A DNA stretch of 64,000 nt from Blasia pusilla (taxonomy: Eukaryota; Marchantiophyta; Marchantiopsida; Blasiales). Where the stretch lies: positions 50,406,001-50,470,000 of the forward strand of contig CM114271.1 of assembly GCA_050084515.1 (NCBI GenBank). The letters are read 5' to 3'. The position numbers and the translations under genes were made by a program. The notes beneath the pieces are model-generated. The model saw only the letters and a list, made by a program, of their open reading frames with translations, was not told the DNA's origin and did no database searches. Shown piece by piece: positions 32,842 to 44,888 of this stretch; the first letter of the stretch is position 1; every line of letters starts with the position of its first letter.

Positions 32842-33555
32842 TCATCTTTGGTAGTGTTTGTAAGTTGGGCTTGTAAATGAGTCATTGAGTATGCACCATG
32901 TCCCCTTTAGTCGACCAAAAGCTCTCTCTACACACATTCTCATAGAATAATGGTAATAGTTCCAAGTATCCTTTTGTCCGATGGATGCTCTAAGATAAGG
33001 AACTATGAGCCACGATAAGAGTGGATATCCTGCATCACCAAGAATATACTCTCGAATTCTTTCACCACTTCGTAGAGGAAGTGAAAGTCCGCCTAGGACC
33101 CTTTCGTACAAAGTGGCATTTTTGTAGTATTGGGAGTTTCGAAGAATGCAAGTATCATGAATAGAAGTGGGATATCCGATGAAGAAATTCAAGAATCGCA
33201 ACATGGAATCAACAATAGCTTGCATTGCACATGCATAAGATTTATTTATGCACCTCTTGGTAGTTCAATGAGAAATTGTGTGACATCAATTACACCGCAA
33301 CAATTTAAAAATCCATGTTGTGCTTCAAAATCAGATTTCACCCTTTCTATTTGTTGTCCTCTTGGCCAAGTCACTGCCCCATGAGCCACCTCCACAACTG
33401 CATTAATGACTCGGTTGACAACCTTCACAGTCGTAGATTGGCCGATACCAAAGAGCTTTCTAATCCCTTTCATTTGATCCCATGTGGCAAGACGTTGTAG
33501 AGTGATAGCGACATGTCTCTCAACAATCTGTTTGGTAGAACTTGTAAGGGACCAT
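32842..33555 (-). pseudogene. PIF/Harbinger transposase
   Basis: DDE_Tnp_4-type transposase that would cut and paste the element. The N-terminal helix-turn-helix-like region includes KLFGIGQSTTVKVVNRVINA. The first catalytic Asp is in CGVIDVTQ and the second in GYPTSIHDTCILRNS. Then come YILGDAGYPLLSWLIVPY and the Glu block VERAFGRLKGTWCIL. One frameshift and a stop near 33240 separate the two halves. Terminal inverted repeats could not be placed, so element limits are unknown. Confidence 0.85.
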
Positions 33556-33604
33556 GAAAGAATATAGGAGTAGGTAAGTAACTTCCAACTTGCCTACTTG
33601 ACCT

Positions 33605-36400
33605 TCAGTATTATTGGTAAGGTGTCTGTGCGATGCACGGGAAATAAAAAAGTGTTTAAAGAGCTTTTGTTAGTGTATAGTCCAAGAAGGGAAGAGATTA
33701 ATGATGATGCACACAAATTCAAACTTTTTTCTTGTTGCCCTTATAAGGAGAAACATTTTCTTGTTGCCTAGTTGTCATGTGTCAAACAGAGAGGTGTTTG
33801 CAAATCAAGAAGGCACTCTCCCATAATAATATAGATATTGTCCGTGCCAAACATAGTTTCCTCAATAGAAGGACTTAAAAACAGGTGTCGGTTATATTTT
33901 TAAAATTATACTTCGAATTTTTTAATACATTTAATTTCAAATTTTAAGTCTAATTTCCATTTTTTTAAATCTTGAAAGAGTAATAATATCCATCTCCCCT
34001 AAATAATCACATTAATTCCTCCCTAAAAGTTCGAACAATAGTTATTCTTCCCCTTTCACTCTTTCCACCAAAATCGTATTCACTAAAAAACTTCTTAATT
34101 AATTTTAATTAACAAAATAATTTTCCTTTTCCAAAATATCACATGTGAATTAATACGATTTAAAAATAATCGTATTTTTCATTTCAAATTTTAAATATAA
34201 TTCTTATTTTCTAATATCTTAGAAGAGTAATAACATTTGACTCTTCTAAGTAATTACATCCTCCATTAAATTTTAAATGATATCCGAATCCCCTAAGTAA
34301 TTTTATCCTTCCATAAAATATAAACAATATATGCTCCTTCTCCATTAAAATTTATTTTCTCTTTCCATCACATGTGAATTAAGGCACAAATTCTAAAAGA
34401 TTTGTTCTTTATCATAATTATTCCATTTTATTAATATTTATGATCACCCATTATAATATTAAATACATTATTAATTGATTAATAAAATCTTTTTTATGTT
34501 ACATTCAAATCCCTATGGGTTTTCTCTATCCCTATCTATTTCTATCCATCTAATATGGCTCAAACAACAAAATTCAAACATGTTCCGTAGAGTCATATTA
34601 TCTCGTTGTCTTGTCTTATTATGGATATGGGATTGCCAATTTTTATATAGATTAGTGGTCATAGCAAAAGTTAGACAAATGAGAAATTTAAACATATTTG
34701 AATCAAATGGCAAAGCAGATTCGGATGCAATCAATGGAACGCCTGGAAGAAAAACTCCATCTCCAATTCTTTCCTATTGTGATTTCAGTTTCTATGCAAT
34801 GTTGTATGAATCCAAGAATCACCAATCTATTCTTATTTGTTTGTCCTTGTGATCCATTCATGTCTCGTAAGAGTACAATTGGTGCATCAATCTTCAAATA
34901 CAAACGATGTGTAGGTAGTCCAAAAGATAAACACGTGTTCAAAAACTCAATGGGATATATATGACTTGTCCCTTATTTAGAATGGAGTCGAAGTTGGGGT
35001 AGATATGCTCCTATACATAACATCTTTAGAATTAGTAAGAAGAAATTACGTTTAATTAGCGTGGAGATCTTAAAAAATACCCTAAAGAAAATATGCAAGA
35101 AGAAAGTATTACCTCACCAAGATATCAAGCCATTATGTATGCGTTAATATCTTCAACAGCTTTATTTCTCAATATCAAACTAATCATATCTCTCAAGAAA
35201 TCAATGTCATGGAATTTTTTATGAGAATTTCCATAAATGAGATTAATAAGATCACATATCCTAAGACCGTTAGTAACTAGTTCAGATGGTAATAGTATAT
35301 AGTCTTCTTCCAAATAAGAATACAAAGGTACACGACCCTCTCTGACCTCCAATAATTAATCAGCTTTTGTTGAGCACGTATATGACCTTCCAACCTTTGA
35401 GCTCTCATGTTTGTTATTAACTTCATCACCCTAACATAAGACTATAGAGAATACCTCTTTATAGTAGCTTGGATGATTTGTGGATGATCTTGATAACGAA
35501 CAACACGTAAGAGTTGACGAAAGTCTCCACCAAATATGATCAACTTTCCACCAAATAATATTTAATGTTCACTACATCAAATGCATAACGACAAGTTATA
35601 AGAGCTTCGTCTCATATAATGAGCATGGCGGCACGTATTAAGTGTGTTGTGTCATTTTTGACCCTTAAACTATGGTTAATACACAAAAAACATTATAAAC
35701 TTTTATACTAAGATGTATTACAACGATACCATATAATGGATTACCAAATGCAAGAACGGTACATGCATTAGAAAAAAAACTCATGCAAGAATATTAAATG
35801 TAAGAAATGTTTATATTCACGTAGAGCTGTGATGAAGTTTCAATTTGATAAGACTATTAAAGTGTGAATATGTCGTCCTTCCTTCGTCCAACAATAAGGC
35901 AACTATTCTAAATGATGCCACTACCAAAGCAATTCCTCTTACACTTCGCACACTTATAAGTAGAAGATGGTACCAAAAAGTCTTTCCTTTTCCATTTGGA
36001 TCTTCAATGAAGAATAGTTTTTGAGATAGTGGAGCATTCTAGCATATTTGATCAAGCTCATCATAAATAGCATCCCAAAAAATCTATTGTCTTTCATTCA
36101 AACTCACTTCTCCAAAGTGCATTTGTTCATATAATTTCTTCATATCATATAATAACTCTTGTTCCTCTAAATATGAATATGACTAGAAGCTTCGAAAGAA
36201 AACCCAAGGCATATCTGGAAAATTAGACAATCTCTTTTCCTAATCTTGCAAATAATAATACACTTCCAACTATACAATATTAATAATAATATTAAGAGCA
36301 GAAAGATTATAAATTAGATTTTGTTTGCAACATAATAGCATAAAAAAATATAGAACTCATTATTAGATTTTTGCCTAAATAGAAGCTAAGCTAGTATCAA
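33605..36400 (-). mobile_element. Helitron helicase remnant
   Basis: Minus-strand PIF1-type helicase of a rolling-circle Helitron. In order: LNERQ and a damaged Walker A, EDPNGKGKTF (about 36010); VASFRIVALLLDEGRTTYSHF (about 35900); Walker B with AMLII-stop-DEAL (about 35630); FGGDFRQLLRVV (about 35510); LRDMISLILRNKAVEDINAY (about 35150); LKIDAPIVLLRDMN (about 34880); and LTFAMTTN (about 34650). Trp of the WDEA box is a stop, and frames change often. No Rep endonuclease was found. A hairpin CCCGTGCATCGCAC with ACTGA near 33605-33640 may be the 3' end. 33840-34470 is AT-rich, with a loose direct repeat around ATCACATGTGAATTAA. Confidence 0.75.
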
Positions 36401-36587
36401 GAAAGAATCATGACGTAAGAATTTATACAAAGGAAGGCTTACTTGATTTCACTCATATATGCGGTCTTCTATGAGTGGAATCGTTTCAATGCGGTGACTG
36501 GGTCTTAGTATCTTATCAAAATTTACCTAAGGAAAAATATTACCATAATCAAATCGTAGAATTGGATGAAAATAGACAACAATGAGG

Positions 36588-37531
36588 CTCTTGATTACTA
36601 GGAGTATTGAGGCTATGGTACAATAAGTCAAGTTAAAATTACATGCAGAATTTGATATGAAGGACTTGGAAGAACTCAAGTACTTCCTTGGTGTTAAATT
36701 ATCAAGGTTGGAGAGAGCATATGGTTACTACAACGACAATATGCTCTTCACATGCTTTCAAAATATGGTATGACGGCTTGTAAGCCAATCTCTATATTGT
36801 TGGACTAGAGTGTGAAGCTAAGAGTGGATGAAGGAAAGTTGCTTGCAGATTCTAATACATATAGGCGCATGGTTGGAAGTTTGATCTATCTGACTATAAC
36901 CAGGCCAGATTTGAGCTATACAATTGGCCTAGTGAGTCAATTTATGCCATCACCTTGAAAACCTCTCCTTGGTGCTGTGAGGAGGATTATGCCATATGTG
37001 AAATTCTATGTTCAATTCGGGCTTCAATTTGAATCTTCTCCGAGTTTACAATTACAGGGATTCACAAATGTTGATTGGGCAAGAAGCGTGTCTGAGCGAC
37101 ACTCCACATCTGGTTATTCATTTACTTTGGGAAGCGCGGCTATAAGTTGGGCTTCAAAGAAGCAACATACAATTGCTTTATCTTCAAGAGAGGTTGAGTA
37201 CAGAGGAGCAACCAATGCAACATGTGAGGCGGTGTGGCTTCATTGATTACTTGTTGAGATTGATGTTAGTAACTTAGGACCCAGTGTAATATTTGCAGAC
37301 AATATTAGTAGCATCAAGCTTGCTAATAACCCTATGTTTTATGCTCGTACAAAGCATGTTGAGGTGCACTATCATAATATTAGAGAGAAAGTGCTTGCAG
37401 GAGAAATTAATCTTTTGTATATAGGTACAGATGAGCAAATTGCTGACAAAAGTATTGTCTAGAGATAAGTTTGAGATGTTTAGAAATGATTTAGGCATTA
37501 GAGATATCGATATGAGCTTGAGGGGGAGTAT
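36588..37531 (+). pseudogene. Ty1/copia 3' part, second copy (RT end and RNase H)
   Basis: Same family as 10287-11949. Readable blocks are FDMKDLEELKYFLGVKLS, LIYLTITRPDLSYTIGLVSQF, and an RNase H with SVSERHSTSGYSFTLGSAAI, KKQHTIALSSREVEYRGA and ATCEAVWL. The first catalytic Asp region reads FTNVDWA, where FxDADWA is usual. It is 5'-truncated after the YVDD box. The polypurine tract TTGAGGGGGAGTA lies at about 37519-37530. Confidence 0.85.
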
Positions 37532-37841
37532 TGAAGATTGAGTTACAGTCAAACTTAGAAGACATCTGAATTGCTATATTTGGTACTCACACGAAGTAGG
37601 GAAGCTTAATCTTGGTTAGTTAGTTAAAAGCGATTATCTTAACTATGGTTAGTTAATCACAGTTAGTCTAACTCGAGACTATGGTTAAGATTAGGGTTAG
37701 GGTTGCTTGTACATACCCTATATAATTGAGAAGGGGACCAACCTCCACTCATTCTCTCATTGCAAAATTTCGTTCTCCATGGTGGTATGTGAGTGTGAGA
37801 GTTGTTTCCCACCAGTTGTGCTTCTTTAGCAGTTTTCTGCA
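37532..37841 (+). repeat. 3' LTR of copia copy 2
   Basis: 310 bp from TGAAGATTGAG to TTTTCTGCA, similar to 11652-11949. It includes the shared TATATAATTGAGAAGGGGAC promoter block near 37720. Its right edge meets LINE sequence at 37842. Confidence 0.8.
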
Positions 37842-38474
37842 CGCTCTTGCTCTGGAAAGGGGATAGGCTTATGGGTGGGAGCTCGCCCCCTCATCTTGGC
37901 TTTCCGTATCATACCACCTACCTACGCCATAACGATGCGGTTCTAATTGGGCCTCCCCCAACCATCGGTAGTTGGTTCGACATATTGTGAGTGTTGTTGG
38001 AGTTTGGATCCACTTGGTGTATACTTCGTACGCTGTCGAATTGGGGATGAGAGGATATCCACTCACGATGCGGTGCGGGATATTATGTTCAATATTGTTC
38101 GTGTGAGTAGCTTCCGTGGGCAAAGAGAGAGGCACTACTCCATGCGAGACTCCCTTATTCGTGTTGATCCTTATATGACGCGGGAGGCTGAGGTGGTGGT
38201 GGCACTTGTTGTAGTGACGGATCCTACGCGATAGGTTGTGCATGCCCAAGTGGTGGCACAAGGGAGATTGCTACAAGGAGTGGTGGCGAAGAAGACTCAT
38301 ATTTATAGTCGACTCCACAATGGATATCGATTTGTTCCCCTAGCCATTGAAATGTACGGGGCTATGGAGGAGAGGTTTGACTCGTTCCTTACGGATTTTG
38401 GTCATCATCTCCACTTGAGAAATGGTTTGTCTTTAGCTACCGCGATTCTTTATTGTAGGCAACAAGTCTCCATT
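37842..38474 (+). mobile_element. LINE-type retrotransposon 3' fragment, left part
   Basis: Parallel to the minus-strand fragment at 60560-61200. The protein reading runs through PQPSVVGSTYCEC, DPLGVYFVRC, ISTHDAVRDIMFNI, REAEVVVALVVVTDPT, and KKTHIYSRLHNGYRFVPLAI with MYGAMEERFDSFLTD. The spaced Cys/His residues followed by an acidic-hydrophobic TDP and a Lys/Tyr block resemble the C-terminal zinc-binding and restriction-like-endonuclease region of some non-LTR elements. That assignment is inference. One stop (at 38233) interrupts it. The Ty3/gypsy element at 38475 cuts it. The 3' remainder is at 48190-48510. Confidence 0.65.
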
Positions 38475-38476
38475 AT

Positions 38477-39299
<823 letters not shown>

Positions 39300-39330
39300 A
39301 CCACCCCCCTAGTTGGCAGTTGGATCCCCC
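39300..39330 (-). other. Polypurine tract candidate
   Basis: The sense strand reads AACTAGGGGGGTGGT directly before the B1 start TGTGTGATC, with a second GGAGTTGGGGGGATC just upstream. A polypurine tract primes plus-strand DNA synthesis and normally abuts the 3' LTR. Copy 1 has CAACTAGGGGGTT at the matching place. Confidence 0.6.
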
Positions 39331-39359
39331 CAACTCCAGATAGAAAAAATCACATCTCT

Positions 39360-39670
39360 GTGACATGGCCTACTACCCTATACACATCTCAGACACATCC
39401 ATCATCTCGTGGGAACCACATCAAGAGGGGGGGTCAGACATGACATATGCCATCCTCGAGAACAACCATCACATACCAATATGGTGGCTGCACCCCTCGT
39501 AGATCCGCACAACATACACCTCAAGCTTGCAGGTACCACTGCCAAGCTTGGATCCACCGTCCCGTCTACGTTCGAAAGATAATATGGCGCACAATTGCGC
39601 ACATGATCAAACCATACCATTCCGTCCCTCCAACATGAGGACTTTGGTCGATAATACCTCGCGCACACGT
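39360..39670 (-). pseudogene. PHD finger at the integrase C-terminus (copy 2)
   Basis: A PHD finger is usually a histone-tail reader. Here it would sit at the end of the polyprotein, where chromoviruses carry a chromodomain. The reading has CMLC, then CDGC, a His in GWHMSC and, after an in-frame TGA, WMCLRC. This gives the PHD pattern C-x2-C-x11-C-x2-C-x4-H-x2-C-x14-C-x2-C. Copy 1 reads GRWMCPRC at the same place, so the TGA here is most simply a CGA-to-TGA change. The preceding segment NVDGTVDPSLAVVPASLRC is conserved in copy 1. Targeting of integration to marked chromatin is inference. Confidence 0.8.
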
Positions 39671-39717
39671 AGGATTGTGCGCTCTACAGTGACATCTAGC
39701 GTCGTGGGTGCTGCTTG

Positions 39718-40645
39718 CTATGAATACACGTAATCTCCAAGATGAAACCTCCTAATCCCTGGACGATAACCTCCTTCACGAATGGTCGCGTACCTCAATG
39801 TATCTCTATGTTGAGAAATAGCTAAGTTCTCAAAGGCCATAGGCATAACTCTATGAAAAAACCTCGGCCCTCTAAGAACATGCTTGTACCCACACATCTG
39901 GATCATCAAGATCTGACACCTCCGCCATGTCACGTCGAATCGCTGCAGGTAAATCTGGCTCTCTCCCAAAGAGCAAAAAGTACGGTGAAAATGACGCCAA
40001 GGATGCCTGCCGACTAAAACGATAATCCATAGCCAACCATGGCAATTGTAGGTCCCACTCCCTCAACTGTCCCCGCTGCAAGCCATACTTGTGCAACCCT
40101 CTCTTCACCGTCTGTACCACTCTCTCCCCCAACCCATCCGCCTCAGGATGATCTCTGGACGTGGTGCGGTGATCTATCAGCACCTGATCACACAAGGCCT
40201 GAAACTCTCCCCTAAACTCGGTACCCTGGTCAGTCAACACCTCCGCCGATGCACCAGAGTGACTAAGCACACGATCTAGAAACGCACAAGTTGTTCCCTT
40301 GCTCGCCTTGTTCGGTAGTGCCACCAACTCTATCCACTTGGAGAAATGCTCCACCATAACCAACACGTACCTATGATGACGCCCTGTCAATGGCAAAGGT
40401 CCCGCAAAGTCTAAACTCCAGCGATAACCTAAACCCATAATAGGCAACGGATGTAACTGCGGAGTGGGAGCATTGAAGGATGCTCGCACTCTGTCACATA
40501 CCATACATCTAGCCACAAATTGATGTACCCCAGTATGCATGCCACGCCACCAATACTGAACCTGGAGTAACCTGTAAGTACACTTTACTCCAAAATGTCC
40601 CAACTCCTCATGGGCATGTCGCACTACACGTGCTCGTTGGGAAGG
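39718..40645 (-). pseudogene. Integrase (copy 2)
   Basis: DDE integrase inserting the cDNA. The zinc-binding domain has HEELGH and CMVC (HHCC). The core has the first Asp in WSLDFAGPLP, the second in VLTDQGTEF and the Glu in HPEADGLGERVVQTVKRGL. All three catalytic residues are present. The frame is open from 40624 to 39872, then shifts. The C-terminal reading RVMPMAFENLAI to GIRRFHLGDYVYS continues to the PHD segment. A DDE integrase, not a tyrosine recombinase, places this element in Ty3/gypsy. Confidence 0.9.
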
Positions 40646-40723
40646 CTAAGGTACCACTCGTATCCTACCATCTCCCCATACCCACAAAATGTGAGTCCCC
40701 TCCCACATGAACCTCCTGGCTCT

Positions 40724-41545
40724 CTATAGGATCCGATCCCCCTCCCTAGCACTCACTGTGCTCGCTATGACGCCAGTGAGCAAGAATTCCACAACCTCCA
40801 CGTCGTCATGGATATCACGACCACCTGTCGCCTCCTCACTGACCTCCGCATCCAATGACTCATCATCCAACCCCACCAGTGGAGTCATCACCTGTGGCTG
40901 ACCTGCCATAGTCAACCAAAAAAATTTGGCAGATGCATGCCAATCGGGCACCATCTCGTCATCACTCTCTCCGTGCCATCGAGCTCTTGTGTTATCTCTA
41001 TGACTCGAACATGGGTTATGACTCAACCCATTCGCATCCTGGTTCAGCCGACCTGGCCTATGAACCACCTCAAACTCATACTCTTGTAGTAATAGAGCCT
41101 ATCTGGCAAGCTTTCCCGTAAGCTTGTCGGACTCCATCAACCACCTCAACGCCTGATGATCAATGATAAGTATGAAAGGGTTGCCGAATAAATAGCATCT
41201 GAACTGTGCCACGGCCCACACTGCAGCCAAGCACTCTCCCTCGTAGAAGCTGTAATTCGCCTCTGTTATGTTGTTCGATCGGCTTGCGTAAGCCACAACC
41301 AACTCCCTCTCCTCGTCATCCCTCTGAGTAAGCACTACTCCTAGATCCAACATGCTCCAATCCGTATGTAACTCGAATGGGCGACCCCTAACCGATCTCT
41401 GTAAAATGGGTGAGGATGTCAATCTATCCTTGAGCTCCTGAAATGCTCGCTCCTGATCATCTCCCCACAACCAAACCTGATCAAGTCTCATCAACAAGGT
41501 CAAAGACTTTGCGATCGCACTAAAACCCTTGACATACCGTCAATA
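40724..41545 (-). pseudogene. RNase H and connecting region (copy 2)
   Basis: It follows the reverse transcriptase in the same frame. Blocks are ERAFQELKDRLTSSPIL, LHTDWSMLDLGVVLTQRD, YASRSNNITEANYSFYEGEC and IIDHQALRWLMES, then VHRPGRLNQDANGLS. This is the usual Ty3/gypsy RNase H. The first acidic site reads TDWS where TDAS is usual; the Asp is kept. Stops interrupt the frame at about 41100 and 40725. The downstream 100 residues before the integrase are acidic and unassigned. Confidence 0.85.
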
Positions 41546-41575
41546 GAAGTTCGCCAGTCCAAGAAATGCTCGGAC

Positions 41576-42451
41576 TCAACTCACATCTGTAGGGCATGGA
41601 ATCTGCGCAATAGCCTCTACCTTCGTCTGCTGAATGCCTAACCCACTCGGGTATATGGTGTGTCCCAAGTACTCAATCTGCTCCTGAAAGAATCTACACT
41701 TGCTTGGATGTAACTTCAGTCCATGTAACTGCAATCGCCGAAACACCTCCTCCAGGTGTCGCTCGTGCTCCTCAACCGTGGAACTGAAGATAAGAATATA
41801 ATCTATGTAACATCGTACAAACTCCAAGCCAGCTAGAATCTTATCCATCACTCTCTGAAACTCTGCAGGCGCGTTCTTCAACCCAAATGGTAAGAATCGC
41901 CACTGATACAAGAAATTTCTCCCGAACCGATCTATCCCCCAGAATGTTGTCTTCTCCCTGTCCTCCAACTTGATAGGAACCTGATGATAGCCAGCACGGA
42001 GATCTAAAGTACTGAAGATCTTTATATGCCCTACCGCATCAAAGATCTCCTCAGGAGTAGGCATGGCGTACCGATCTGACCTGGTCTATTGGTTGATAGG
42101 AGGGTAATCTCCACACATCCACCTATCCATCCAATTGCCATACATATCCTTCTTCGCCGGCATGACTGTGGCAGATGTATACTCCCCATGTGATAACTTC
42201 ACAAGTCCTGCCTCCAACAAGTCCTGATTCATGCTCTGAATCAAGGCTCGCTCCATATCCGAATACTTGTAGGGTCGACGAAAGATTGGCGTATCACTAG
42301 CCAACTCAATCCGTTTCCCGGGACCCTTCAGCGTATCCAAGTCTCTCATACTGAAGGAAAAACAACTGACATGCACTCTCAGAAACCTATAAACTTGCCG
42401 TCGCTCTCCTCCTATCAACTTGAGATCTATCACAAGCTCCCAAGTCTCCAT
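41576..42451 (-). pseudogene. Reverse transcriptase (copy 2), active site mutated
   Basis: RVT_1-type domain. Blocks: YTSATVMPAKKDMYGNWMD, RWMCGDYPPIN, FSTLDLRAGYHQVPIKLED, QWRFLPFGLKNAPAEFQRVM, and the active-site box CYIDYILIFS. The YxDD box therefore reads YIDY: the second catalytic Asp is a Tyr (GAT to TAT), so polymerase activity is not expected. The frame is shared with the methyltransferase upstream and with RNase H downstream. In-frame stops lie at about 42086 and 41576. Confidence 0.9.
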
Positions 42452-42734
42452 CGTGACCTCAGTCGGAGAGGACGCAACCTCCGGCTTTGATTCCTATGTA
42501 TCAACCCTAGCCACCTCCGCAACATCCACTCCACTCTGACCTCCTACACCATGCTCTACATCCGAAAAATGAACATGTGCTACTCTGGACGCCTTCGCAC
42601 TCTCTACTCGAACGACGTCCCAGGAAGTCCATGGGTGCCTATCTCTCCTCGTCTCGCCCCCAGCCAATGCCTGTACAGACCCTATAGGCAATGGTCCAAC
42701 TCGTGGAGGTGACGGCAAGGATGACACTCGCATC

Positions 42735-44089
42735 CATCTCTGCTCAGCCATACCTAGGCTGACTATCCATGTGAGACAGTTGAGGTCCATCGCCTACCCC
42801 AAAACCTGTCTCCGGGATGCCTCAATCATCCCTGGCACCGTCGTAGTACCGATAGCAAACCCCATGGCGGGCTTGCGTTCATATGTTGTAGGCTCCTCCA
42901 ATGTTCTGATCACCTCATCCCAAATCATGCCTGGCCCTCCTTGACGAAAGGCATGGGATGTTGGAAAGCTCACCAACATAGGTAAGGCTGCCTTAAACTC
43001 CCCCACCCTATTGGCCATGGCCAACGGTTGTCTATCATCCCATGTCACCACTTGAGATCGACGCCCTGAGCCCAAAATAGCATCCACTTTGAGATGTGGT
43101 GCTCTTTGGACTCCATCATATGCTCGACTCAGTACCTCTGATGGTATCAGGTTCGTCCACCATAGTCGTGGACGATGGGCACGTGATCCAACTCTCGCTG
43201 CATCTAGCAACACAGGAGGTCCCAACCAGGACCTTACTTGATGCACACTCGTCATCACACCTGCATGAGTGTCTCCCAACAATGGCACGTTCTCCAAAAT
43301 GTACGTTGGAGAACATGTCTCACTCTCCAGCAAGTGTCATACTACTCGCAGCATCTCCCAAAACATCCATGACCTCGGATCCTGCAATCCAAATCCTCGG
43401 CCAGCTGATGAATGACCCTGACATGGCCATCCAGAAATCACCAAATGAATGGTGCCAACTCTATCCAGATCCTGCGCCCCCACCAAAGAGATGTCGGTGG
43501 GTAGTGTATGCTGATATCCCCGTACTGCAGATACCGGCAACAACTCAGGATACCTCTCGACCAATCTCGCCACGTGACGTAATGATACTCGCCGCGCGTT
43601 CTCATCTCTCTCTACATAAAGGTACTGATGCACCCGTATGCCCGCCTGCAATACTGTAGCCAATCCGGTGTTAATCCCTCCGAAGAGATCTAACACCCTA
43701 ATACCCTCCTCTGGGCACTGCCACACAACGGGTGTGGTATCCAGTGGGGTCAACGTCTCCACTCCAAGAGCTTGATCGCCACGTGACTCTCGCTGCTCCA
43801 GGATAAAGGCATGACTCCACGCCTGCCTCACGAGGTTGTCGACACTCCTCTGTAGCTCTCGAGTTGTATCCCACAATGGTGACGAGGTCTCGCCAACATG
43901 GGAAGAGACACCCGCCATGGCCCGTCTCTCCGTGGGACTATCCGCTACTAGGACATCCTCCGTATGTGCGTTCCCCTCCAAAAACTCTCCTTGCCAGCTA
44001 ACACTACCTGTGAAAGCTGCCAACATGGTCATAGACTCGCCTCGTGATCGACCACCTCGTCCCGCAAACTGCACGAGTAACTGACTCAT
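42735..44089 (-). pseudogene. C5 cytosine DNA methyltransferase in a retrotransposon
   Basis: It would transfer methyl from S-adenosylmethionine to C5 of cytosine in DNA. Motifs appear in canonical, not circularly permuted, order. Motif I is RVLDLFGGINTGL (residues 131-143). Motif II is in YVERDENARRV. Motif IV is GWPCQGHSSAG, with the catalytic Cys at 233, followed by GLQDPRSWMFWEMLR. Motif VI is ENVPLL, motif VIII is SRAHRPRLWW, and motif X is LG-stop-AMDLNCLTW. Two in-frame stops, TGA at 43337-43339 and TAG at 42794-42796, break it. The TAG position is a Gln codon in copy 1. About 110 N-terminal residues have no recognised motif. It sits between protease and reverse transcriptase in the pol frame. 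Lacking DRM order and any BAH or UBA domain, it does not look like a recent host MET1, CMT or DRM capture. Confidence 0.92.
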
Positions 44090-44144
44090 CCGCCCGTCAC
44101 CTGAGCGCCACCCTGGCCGATAAGCAACGATCTCCTCCTAAAAG

Positions 44145-44522
44145 TCAAGGATGAAGCCTAGGGGATATAACACTGTACTCCCCACCAACACATCGTACGA
44201 TTGAGCTGGTGTCGTAATCGCACGTGTAGCGCACCATAGCACTATCCATCGCATGCTCTTGCTGGACTGTGACAACTATCTCCTGTCGAGTCATATATTG
44301 CGAAGGTGACATGCCCCCAATCGAGGTCTGTATCTGGAGTGGACAAGGCTCAATGTTGGCCTTCCGTAACCCCAACGCTAAACACGCCGCCTTCCCTAAC
44401 ATCAAGGGTTGCGCTCCCGAATCAAGTAGGACGCGCTGCGGGTGGTATACAATCCCCGTCGGACTAACCAAGTGAAATACTCCAACTCGATTATCTAGTA
44501 ACACTACTCCAGGTGTCACCAC
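44145..44522 (-). pseudogene. Aspartic protease (copy 2)
   Basis: Retropepsin-like domain cleaving the polyprotein. The catalytic motif LLDSGAQPLMLGKA keeps D-S-G at about residue 33. The flanking beta-strand pattern RVLLDSGA...IQTSIGG fits the family. The frame differs by one base from the methyltransferase downstream, so either a frameshift mutation or programmed shifting separates them; the sequence cannot tell which. Confidence 0.8.
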
Positions 44523-44888
44523 TGCTCACTCTATGGCCGGTCGAGCTGGCATATCCACCAACTTCGCTGCCGCCGCATGCCATGACTCTATGGGGAACGT
44601 CCCGAGCACTGGCTCTGAGGGCAAGTCCACCACCTCCTCAACTACCTCTGAACAAGAAGCAGTCACCTCTCCACGCTCACACAATGCGGCGGCCACCCGG
44701 AACACCTCAGCTGGTCCAACTCCCAACGTCGCCCACTCTATGGCGGAGAATAGCGGAGTCTGACTCACTTTGGTGGCCACCTCCAGCACTATGGTCGACA
44801 CTGACTCCACTCGAGCCGGCATAGGAGTTGTCACTCCAACTCCTCGTGACGTCGACGCACTTGCCTGAGCTATAGGCACCGCTGGTCG

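Noticed and set aside
37688-37706. TTAGGG-like repeat
   Set aside because: Only two units, inside a copia LTR on the reverse phase. It is not telomeric or regulatory in context.
42735-44089. Methyltransferase as a captured host DRM, MET1 or CMT gene
   Set aside because: Motif order is canonical, so not DRM. There is no BAH, chromo or UBA domain, and the frame runs on into the reverse transcriptase.
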